A DNA stretch of 64,000 nt, from NCBI RefSeq assembly GCF_905147045.1, contig NC_065896.1, positions 273,001-337,000 of the forward strand, read 5' to 3'. Within the stretch, counting starts at the first letter, position 1. Each line of letters begins with the position of its first letter. This DNA comes from Nymphalis io. Lineage: Eukaryota > Arthropoda > Insecta > Lepidoptera > Nymphalidae. Shown piece after piece: positions 55,334 through 64,000 of the stretch. Under the pieces are notes generated by a model. That model saw nothing but the letters and a program-made list of their open reading frames with translations. It did no database searches and was not told the origin of the DNA. Made by a program: the position numbers and the translations under genes.

Positions 55334-58253
55334 ATTTTTTGAATATATCAAATGTCTTTGAAATTTTATGATATATTTTCTTCTCATAGTTTAGTACTGT
55401 TAATAAAACAAAGATTCTTTGTTTAATTATTGGTTTGAATACTCCTAAAATGTTCTGTTGGATATTTCTCTTTTAATTTCAATCACAAACATACAGGTTG
55501 TTGAAGGTATAGTGCTTATAAATGGAGAATCTTATAAATTTGCTTCCAAATTTCGTTTTTTGTAGTGAAAACACTTAATGAATAAAAGTCTAAGGATTGG
55601 ATCAGTAGTGATGGGAATGTAAATAAAATAAACATATATGCATTTTGTTTTATTTTAACAACAACAATATTATTATGTAAAATGTACATTTTAAATTACA
55701 CAATATAATAAAAGCGATGATATAAACCAATTCATAATTGAAACCTAATTGTATTTGTAATCAAGCTACCTTTTAAAGTGTCCAACTTTGAACCAATCAT
55801 ATCAGTTGTCACATAATTTGTGACAACAAAGAACAACACCGCGAGTCCACGATTATATTGATTTCATCAATATACTCAACTTGTTCTTTAAATACCTATT
55901 ATTTAAGTAAATAAATCGTTAAATGCTTAATATCGTTTACCTATAACTAGAGCTACATCAGCTTAATTTCACTCATTCGGCATAATCCTAAATAAAACTT
56001 CGAACAACAACATAATTTGTAAAATATAATTAAAACAAAAGAACACAAAATATCCAGCTGTTACGTATTTTTAAAAACTTAAATAAAAAAATGGCATCTA
56101 GTAACAATTGAGTTTTAGGAACTTTCTGATCACTAATCACAAACATTACATTTGAAACGTAAAATAAAAAATTAAAAAACGTTTAAGGGGAAGAACACAA
56201 GCAGCCATTGGAGTATAACATTAAACAGTATTGTAAATATATCGGGTAGCACCTCTTGAACACTTTTTCGTTGAGACGCGCTACGTAAAATGCTAATATT
56301 TCGCTAACGATAAGTTCCGCTTAAAATGTTTAAATAATTCCCTAATAACCTGCGGTTCATGTTAAAATCATCATCATCATTATATATTTTTCCGAGTTAA
56401 CTTTAGACTAAGTTGGTGAAATGTAGACGAGGGAACAAATTTAAGGCACCTGTAAATAAAATCGTTATTTCCTTGTGAGCGAGTAACGCAAACGTTGCGG
56501 GATGATGTTTTTAACACGGTCCGGTCCCGAGACGCCATCATCAGACACTAAATAACTTTTAATATTGCATTCAGTTATATTTAACACAGCGACGTTAATT
56601 ATATTATTTACATCTATATCATCGTGTCCTATACTTAGAGTATGTTACGGGTAATATACAAAGATATATTTGGCTAAATAAGTTGCATCAATGTAACTGA
56701 TCCGTATGTTAGTCGCAGCGACATTATCTCATATAAATACTTCTAAATACGCTGTAAACTGGGATCTAATTGTTTATTAATTTTTGCGTAAGTCATTAAC
56801 TTGTACATTCATACTATGTATTTGTGGTAACATTTATCAATTTTGTTGCCATTTTTTTTTTTCAGAAAAAATAATAATAAATTAGGAAACACTTGTTAAG
56901 CGAATAACAAGTGTTCATTAATGTCATATCTCTTTAATTGTTAAATAAAATATAATTAAAACTTAGCACCTAAATTGATCGAAGTACAAAAAAACAATAG
57001 TTAAAAAGTAACAATTTTCGTGAATAACAACTTGTATCCGCAGTACAATAATTCCTTGTTCACAATGAACACAAAAATATCATCTTTCAATGTTTTTGTT
57101 TCGATCTGATTACACCAGCAGTTGATATCATCATTAGCAAGTTAACTTTCTGTAGTTCTGCAGTTAGTTCCCTGAGTAGGTCTCGTTGAAAGTAACAGTT
57201 CGTTTGTGTATCGTGAGTTATGTGATTCGCATATTGTTCAATGTATGGCACTTATGTTAAAAAAAATCGGTGGGACACGAAATGTAAATTGTTTGAGGTT
57301 GGATGAGAACATTAATTGGAAATAAAAGTATAACTAATTGTTCAGAGCTCAGTGTGACATGTATATTCTATTTTACAAACAATAATATAAATATTTGAAA
57401 ATAAATATTGACTAGAACATTACGAACGGACGGGGAGTGCATTGTTTCGGTGGGAGCTATTCAGGGTACTACATGCGTCGTGTGAGTCGACTTGCGACCT
57501 TATCTCTAAAATATTGGAAGTCAATTTTATACACACATACTCGCCCAAATGTAAAAACTTTAATATTTCTAGTACAGAAGACAGACAATGTTTTACTAGA
57601 TTTTTTAAGATATTCATAATTATTTTATTGAGTTAAGTTGTAGTATTGTGATTTGGAGGAGTATGTATGTGTGCAATGTATTTATATACAAGTATGTATG
57701 TATGTATGTATGTATGTATGTATGTATGTATGTATGGAGTACGTTACCTTAGGGCTCCACTAAGCGTACTTAAGAAACTACATTACTTTTCTCGTCAGTG
57801 ATGGTTACATGTATATATATAACATAAGCTTATGTTAAATCTACCTTTAGTGTATCCACAATACCAAACGTACTTTATTTTGTTTAAGGAATATGAAAGT
57901 TCGCGCACTGCATTGATTCATATTTCTGTCACCGGAGTGCGAGTGTGTTTCCGAGGATTTATTGACGTCGTTATGTACAGCTGAACTTCTTGATATTCCT
58001 ACAAAAATAATCCTAACATTATTTTATGAATATTAACAACTATAATAACTGAATAACTGAAACAAAGAACTCAACTATTTTAAGTTAATATTTAGGGCGA
58101 AAGGTTTTATGTGAATACTTAAACAATGACCTGCGTGCGTGTACATGTTGCTAGCGATGTGCGGAAGTGTTGGTGGCGGTGGTGATGGTGGTAGTGGCGG
58201 GTGAGCTGTCACTGCGCGAATGGCAGCGGTAGCGCCAGCCCGTAGAGCGAGGG
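55334..58253 (-). other. Non-coding stretch, probably including Raptor 3' untranslated region
   Basis: Nearly 3 kb without a supportable frame between Tprkb and the Raptor stop (58254-58256). Part must be Raptor's 3' untranslated region; TTTATT (AATAAA on minus) occurs near 57957 and more distally. A (GTAT)n microsatellite lies at 57692-57735. The frames of about 60 codons near 57440 show no family motif. Confidence 0.45.
57692..57735. repeat. (GTAT)n microsatellite
   Basis: About 11 uninterrupted GTAT units. Confidence 0.95.
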
Positions 58254-61200
58254 TCACCGACGCGCCTCAGACACGTACACCGACACCGTGGAGTCCTTGG
58301 AGCCAACCCCGAGTGCGCATCTGCCACGAAACAAACAGATCATCAGCATGTTGTGATTAGATAAAATTAAAGTTATCATAAGACAATTACTAAAAAATAT
58401 TTAAAAATTGTATTAATAACATAATTAATATCGATTAATTATAATATAAATACAGTAATTACTAGTTTTAGGTATATATTAAGTACAATTAATTATGCCA
58501 CTTACAATTTATAAAATTGGGCAAGAACATTACCTCAGCGGGTGGAAGGCGAGACAGGAGACGGGTCCTATGCGAGCTCCCATGAAACCTTCGTGAAACT
58601 TGATGGTGTTGAGCGCACCGCCCTTTAAGTCGTAGATGCTGATGCACTGATTCACCGACCCGCTGAAAATACGATACACGTGACGATCGGCTCAAACGCT
58701 TTTATATTGAACGTGAACGGCACAAGCAATTTGCAAAATGTTAACATTAGAAAACCAGAAAAAAAATGTCGACTCTAAGGCGCCGAGCGGAGAATTCGAT
58801 CGAGGAAAGAAGTCGGGAACGGAAGCCCACCAGGCGATGAGCGGCGCGCGCGGGTGCACGTCGAGCGCGGCGAGCGGCCCCGGCGCGCGCAGCACGTGCA
58901 GCGGGCGCGCCAGCTTGCGCGCGTCGTACACGCGCACCTCGCCGTCCGCCGCGCCCGTGACCAGCGCGTGCGCGTCGTCGCGCGGCGCGGCGCACAGCAC
59001 GGGCGCGGCGTGCGCGCGCAGCGCCGTGGTGGCGCGCGGCGCGCGCTCGTCCCACGCGCGCACCGAGCCGTCGCCGAAGCCCGCCAGCACGCGCGCCGCG
59101 CGCCCGCCGCGCCACAGCGCCGTCGCCGCCGCCTCGCACTCTGCCGCACGAGAACGTTCGTCACGTTTGTTGTCTATGCTCTGATGCGATTGTGATTAGT
59201 GTATGGAGGTATTTATTATATTATATTCAAATTTTTATGTTTATAAATCTTTCAATTGCGCTTTCGAGAGTATCGAGTGATTGTGAGGGTCGGTCGTGCG
59301 TCTGTACCGGTGGGTATGTCGGCCTGCAGCAGCTCCGCGTGCGCGTCCCACAGGCGCACGGTGGCGGCCTGGCCGGCCAGGGCCAGCGAGCGCCGCGACG
59401 CGCTCCAGCGCAGCAGCGTGCCCGAGGGCGGCGCACTGCTCCCCACTGCACACGCACAAGCCGGATACGGTTACGCTACATTTTAATTTTTGACTTCTAT
59501 TTGCATCATCATAAGTAAGTCATTGATTGCGCTAGGGTCTATCCATCCACCTGTAAACTGGGCCCTTACAACGTATAATAATGTTTATAAAGAGGCGGAT
59601 TTAGATTTGTTTGGTGACGGCATGGAAGCATACAAATTTAAAGTAAAAGAATACTATGACGGATTGTATATTTAAATTTAAATGTTAGTACTGCCACGAA
59701 TGGTTCATTAATTAACTGTTTTTTGCGTTTTTGTGTATAATTTTTTTATTATATGTTTGTTTAAATTTTTTATTTTTGTTATTTATTTATTTATTTATAT
59801 ATATATATATATTTTTTCTTTAATTGATTTGTATACGTAATGTTTTGCTTGTGCGATATCTTTAAAAATGTTAGGTTGGAGTGAGCGAAGCTGAAATTGT
59901 GAAATTTCATTATGAGTCAGCCTATAATTGTGATTTGTAGTGTTAATAAGTGTCATTATTTGGAGTTGTTATTTTCTGGGACCCACATGTAAAAAAAATT
60001 GTACATTGTTTTGGCTTCATATAAAAAAATCATAAGCTTAGGTTTCGCTCAACTAATAAAATACATATTTTTTGATGGATGGATGCCAGAATGGGTAGGT
60101 GAACAATTATATGGCCCACCTGATGGTAAGTGGTTATCTAAGCCCAAAGATATTGGCATTGTAAGAAATGCTAACCATCGCTTACATCGCCAATGCGCCA
60201 CCAACCTTGGGATCTAAGATGTTATGTCCCTTGTGCCCCTTGCTGTCTGTAGTTACACTGGCTCACTCACCTTTCAAACCGGAACCCAACAATACCAAGT
60301 ACTGCTGTTTTGCGGTAGAATATCTACGGAGTGGGTGGTACCAACCCAGACGAGCTTGCACAAAGCCCTACCACCAGTAAATACTTTTAAATGAGCGATG
60401 GATATTCAGTCTTTACACATGGAATATGATTGTTTTTATGATTCTTTTACGACGGTGTTGTTAATATTATTTGATGTCATCATACCGCACGCACACTGAC
60501 AAAGGACACTCACTGTTGGGGTCGGACAGCATCCCCTTGCTGCCGCTGCGCTCGTCCGCCGGCGCGAACTGCTCCGTGACCAGCTGCGCCAGACCTGCAC
60601 AAGCCACTCGTCATTTACTCAAATTCTACAAGCGAGTCGGTCACTTCCGATCTCGATCACGATAGTTACGAATTATATATGTTTTAGTCGATAGATCGGG
60701 GACACGACCCGCGGTCCCGTGCGTGTGGATGACATAAAGTTACACAAGATGATGTAGATGTAGATGTAGCAGGGATTGTACGCGTGAGGTAGTTAGAGGC
60801 ACTGACTGTAGAGCGGCTGCGCGGAGGGCGGGCGGTAGTCGGGCGCGGGCCGCACGTCCAGCGCGCGCCACGCCGACACCAGCGCCGGCTCCGAGCCGCT
60901 GCCCGACGGCCTGCAACCCAGTGCCGATTGCGTACGTAGTCTACAGCACACCATGTACACTCTATAGCACACGTGGCCTCACCTGTAGATGGCGAGGTGT
61001 CCCTGGTGCGAGGCGACGGCCAGCAGTGCGTGGTGGTGCGCGTTGAGGTAGGCCAGCGACGTGATGCGGCCCCACGCGCGGCGCCACGATCCCACGCACA
61101 GCTTGGCCGCCGTGCCCCAGTCCCAGATTCTGGAAATGTCGACAGAAAATGGCTGGAGCACGACTGGTATATGGTATATAAGAAATAATTGTAATATATA

Positions 61201-63737
61201 AACGAAAAAATTGAAGACGTTTAGAATTACGCCTGATTTAGTGTATTAGTAGGAAAATGGACGGAGACAGGCGCGAAGCTTCACAGTTGTAGTTATGATT
61301 ACAAAACGGGTCCCGGAAGAGGCGTCAACAACATTACGTTGCTTTTTTTATATAATAGGAAGGCGGACGAACATATGGGCCACCTGATGGTAAGTGGTCA
61401 CCAACGCCCATAGACATTGGCATTGTAAGAAATGTTAACCATCGCTTGCATCACCAATGCGCCACCAACCTTGAGAACTAAGGCGTTATGTTCCTTGTGC
61501 CTGTAATTACACTGGCTCACTCACCCTTTAAACCGGAACACAACAATACCAAGTACTGCTGTTTTGCGGTAGAATATCTGATGAGGGGGTTATACCTACT
61601 CAGACGAGCTTGCACAAAGCTCTAGCACCAGTAAGTCTGCTAGTCGAGAGGATCATCTGTCCCGAAACAGCAGTACAAGTAATGCGATGGAGATCTATCA
61701 TCCATATACGAGGCCACGGTTGCTACGCACCCGAAATTCTCCTTGGAGGCGAGCGCGGCGTGCTGCTCGTAGGGGTGGAACAGCACCACGGCGGGCGGCA
61801 GCGGGCAGCGCGAGTGGAACGCGACGGTCTCCAGGCGCGGCGGGTGCGACGCGCGCAGGGCTGAAACACACGAGCGTGAGCGTCCGGGCTGCGCTCGGGG
61901 CTGCGCTCGGGGCTGCGCTCGGGGCTGCGCTCACCGCGGGCCTCCCGCCGGATGCTGCGGTTGCGCGCGCGGCGCCACACGCGCTCGTGGTGCGCGCGGC
62001 TCTCGCAGTCGGCGCCGCCCGCCGCGCCCGCCGCGCCCGCCGCGCCGTCCCCCGACGCGAAGGGCCCGCTCGTGCCGCCCGACGCGTCTCCGCGCGCGAA
62101 CTGCGCCGTCGCCCACTCCACGAACTGTGTCGTTACTATCACTTTTTTCGTCGATTGACCTGAGGCGATACGGTGGGGGTGAACGACGGCGAATATACCG
62201 TATATTACAATCGTACATTATACACACATTGTGGAAAAGCATCTCTAGTGGCTTAAATATAATCGAGACAAAACAGTGTATTTACAATAACGAGTATGAC
62301 ATGATTTTTCACGCACACAGAGTGCGTGAAAAATCCTTGCTAGTAGGTGACATTCTAATGTTTTTGTAAGTAATAAAAAATAAAGCATATTCTACACTTA
62401 CTAGAATTGGAGGAGGTCGAGTCTCGTTCACGGTCTCGATGCGCCACGGAGTCCTCCGATATCGTGTGCGGGAGACCGGACTTACCCCGGCGGTGACCTG
62501 GAAGTGCACCTCTCAGTAAATATAATAATTAAATATATATAACTTCCGGATAATGGTGAGATCTTTATTTTTATGCTCAACAGTACTCCTTCGCAGTCAT
62601 ACGTACCCATATGCGGCAACGTGCGCGAGTCGTGGTGCGCGTGCGGTGCGCGCGTGTTGGGCGACGGCGGCAGCGAACTGGAGCCACCGCCGCTGTGCGA
62701 GTGAGGCGGGTGACGCTCCACGTCGCGCCCCACGCTGTCAACCTGAATGAACATTTTAAAACAATATTAAATACCGAACCGCTAAAACGCACGCACCTAG
62801 GGTCGTTCCGTCGGTACCTGGTTGGAGACGTACGCGATGATGTCGGCCGCCATCTGAGCCAGCTGCGGGTGCGGCTCGCGAGCCATCGCACACAGCATGC
62901 CCCACAGCTTCATGTACACCGAACCGAAACCTGCGGACGACGCACGACGTAGCATATCGCAAACAAAACCGTGGTCGGCGGTCGGAGATACCTCGGTGAC
63001 GAGAAACGAGCACACGTACCGATGGCGGGCAGCGCGAGCGCGGGCGGCAGCGCGAGCGCGGCGCGCGCGGCGGGCGGGCTGCGCGCCGCCGCCAGCGCGT
63101 CCTGCCCCGTGTCCACGCGGCTCAGCCGCCCGCCGCGCAGCCCCTCCCTGCGCGCAACGGACAGCTCGGATCGATCCCGTTCGGGTATTATCGAATAAAA
63201 CATTGAGATAGCGCGCCGCTCACCTGTCGCTCCGCCGCACCCTCTCGTTTATGTACACGGCGATGAAGTGCTGCTCGAATATTAAAACCATCCACTGGAG
63301 CGCTGCAAGAACGAGACACGAGCTTAGTGCGGCCGGCGGGGGGCGGGGGGCGGCCGACAATGGCCGGGGAGGGGTCGGTTACCGGCGAGGATCTCGGCGC
63401 GCACGAGCGGCGAGGCGTCGTCGCGCAGGCGCGCCGCCAGCTGCACGGCCACCTGCTGGTCCAGCGCGTTGGCGTGGTCGGTGCGCGCGGGCGCGGCGGC
63501 GCCGGCCGACACGAAGGCGGCCAGCGCGAAGGCGCAGGCGGCGCGCACCTCGGGGCGCGGGTGCGGCAGCAGCGCCGCCAGCTTCTCGTGCGCCAGGTCG
63601 CGCACGCCGGCCCAGCGCGCCGCGTCCCAGCCGCGCCACAGGCGGCCCAGCCCGATGCAGGCCCACTGCTGCAGGCGCCAGCCCGCGCCACTGGCGCCCT
63701 CGCCCAGCTGCTCGAGGCACGCCGATATCATCGAACC
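58254..63737 (-). CDS. raptor: Raptor, C-terminal part (HEAT, linker, WD40); N-terminus beyond right edge
   Basis: Scaffold subunit that defines mTORC1 and recruits substrates. Fifteen exons in gene order: 63383-63737, 63224-63302, 63020-63147, 62818-62930, 62607-62742, 62402-62497, 61935-62135, 61731-61860, 60983-61129, 60807-60910, 60514-60594, 59308-59445, 58831-59140, 58534-58662, 58254-58320. They join in phase to 737 residues. HEAT part: M-I-S-A-C-L-E-Q-L, Q-Q-W-A-C-I-G-L-G-R-L-W, A-R-W-A-G-V-R-D-L-A-H-E-K-L, R-T-D-H-A-N-A-L-D. Then a Ser/His-rich linker. The WD40 propeller runs from F-H-P-Y-E-Q through I-W-D-W-G, D-I-P-T-G, G-F-G-D-G-S-V, L-D-V-H-P, C-G-S-V-N-Q and H-E-G-F-M-G-A-R-I-G-P-V-S-C-L-A-F-H-P, ending V-G-S-K-D-S-T-V-S-V-Y. 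The caspase-like N-terminal domain must lie beyond 64000. Exons are extremely GC-rich with Ala/Gly runs. Confidence 0.94.
59530..59690 (+). pseudogene. Probable LINE ORF2 end in a Raptor intron
   Basis: A plus frame ending A-D-L-D-L-F-G-D-G-M-E-A-Y-K-F-K-V-K-x-Y-Y and a stop at about 59673 resembles the last residues of insect LINE ORF2 proteins. It lies antisense in the intron between Raptor exons with 60514-60594 and 59308-59445. The match is by feel only. Confidence 0.35.
60070..60385 (-). repeat. Complete SINE copy in Raptor intron
   Basis: Blocks in minus orientation: GGCCCACCTGATGGTAAGTG, TAACCATCGCTTACATCGCC, AATGCGCCACCAACCTTGGG, GGAACCCAACAATACCAAGT, GCGGTAGAATATCTACGGAG and GACGAGCTTGCACAAAGCCC. 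Same orientation as Raptor. Confidence 0.9.
61340..61637 (-). repeat. Complete SINE copy in Raptor intron
   Basis: Nearly the same block order as the copy at 60070, from AGGAAGGCGGACGAACATAT to GACGAGCTTGCACAAAGCTC. It lies about 90 bp from the exon at 61731-61860, on the 3' side of that exon. Confidence 0.9.
61886..61932. repeat. raptor: 12-bp minisatellite abutting a Raptor splice donor
   Basis: Four units of GGGGCTGCGCTC occupy 61886-61932. On the minus strand the unit is GAGCGCAGCCCC, and the first unit begins inside the donor GTGAGC of the exon 61935-62135, so the repeat array is part of the 5' splice site. Confidence 0.85.
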
Positions 63738-64000
63738 CTGCGTTCGAGTTCAACGCTATCAGTACATGCGACTTCATTCGTTACAAGCCCGGTCACGAGA
63801 ATACCTTGCTGTGTTCCAACTTATAGTTGAATTTAACTATCATAGGAAAAGTTAAGCAGCGATAAATCAAACTATATAGTTTTTACACACATATATTGTC
63901 ACAAGCACAGAAGGGGTTCACAAGAAAGATATAGCGAAGGTACAGTGATAGCGTTTAAGTATGAAAATAGAACAACTAAGAAATATGAGAGGAATAAAGC
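63738..64000. other. raptor: Raptor intron sequence at window edge
   Basis: No further Raptor exon is recognisable to the right of 63737, so the preceding exon lies beyond the window. Confidence 0.6.

Noticed and set aside
57692..57735. Regular short repeats that might suggest a CRISPR-like array
   Set aside because: This is an uninterrupted tetranucleotide microsatellite with no spacers, in an animal genome.
58738..63830. Plus-strand reading frames of 113-191 codons opposite Raptor
   Set aside because: These are shadows of very GC-rich Raptor exons on the minus strand.

Overview
The window looks like nuclear DNA from a lepidopteran insect, probably a butterfly. AT-rich intergenic DNA is filled with repeat families typical of Lepidoptera: a SINE with a conserved body present in about ten copies, tRNA-headed SINEs, and RTE-, R1-, CR1- and Jockey-like LINE pieces. 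Genes are spliced with GT-AG introns and encode animal orthologues. No bacterial operon, CRISPR array or rRNA was seen. Most genes below were assembled by hand by joining exons in frame; splice sites were read by eye.

Layout. 1-15.3 kb: repeat-rich DNA with a Ty3/gypsy-like gag remnant (-), a small three-exon secreted-peptide gene (4962-5644 +), an RTE-type reverse-transcriptase remnant (about 7.4-8.1 kb) and an intronless, divergent Mgat2-like glycosyltransferase gene (12397-13644 +). 15.6-29.9 kb: TSC2/tuberin (gigas), 35 coding exons on +, preceded by an inverted, diverged duplicate of its first exon. 31.9-36.4 kb: a membrane-anchored serine-protease-like pseudoenzyme (+), mRpS33 (-), a hAT-type MITE with target duplication, and a 91-residue single-pass membrane protein gene (+). 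37.9-43.9 kb: the metabolic cluster Sgsh (-), phosphomannomutase (+) and Auh (-); Sgsh and phosphomannomutase are head to head 213 bp apart. 44.6-54.4 kb: a transposon cluster holding a 5'-truncated R1-clade LINE with a 16-bp target duplication, a nearly full-length CR1-like LINE, two decayed LINE reverse-transcriptase segments and a long inverted-repeat structure. 54.8 kb: Tprkb (KEOPS subunit, +). 58.2-63.7 kb: the C-terminal part of Raptor (-), running off the right edge.

Functionally, the window holds two proteins of one pathway. TSC1-TSC2 is the Rheb GAP that restrains mTORC1, and Raptor is the scaffold that defines mTORC1. They lie within about 30 kb in convergent orientation. The other genes serve lysosomal heparan sulfate breakdown, GDP-mannose supply, leucine catabolism, mitochondrial translation and tRNA t6A modification. 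Exons of TSC2 (from exon 6) and of Raptor are extremely GC-rich against AT-rich surroundings, which creates many long spurious reading frames there.

The most interesting observations are the head-to-head duplicated TSC2 first exon, the truncated membrane-tethered protease homologue, the Mgat2 paralogue lacking family active-site residues, the unrecognised secreted peptide gene and the TSC2-Raptor linkage.
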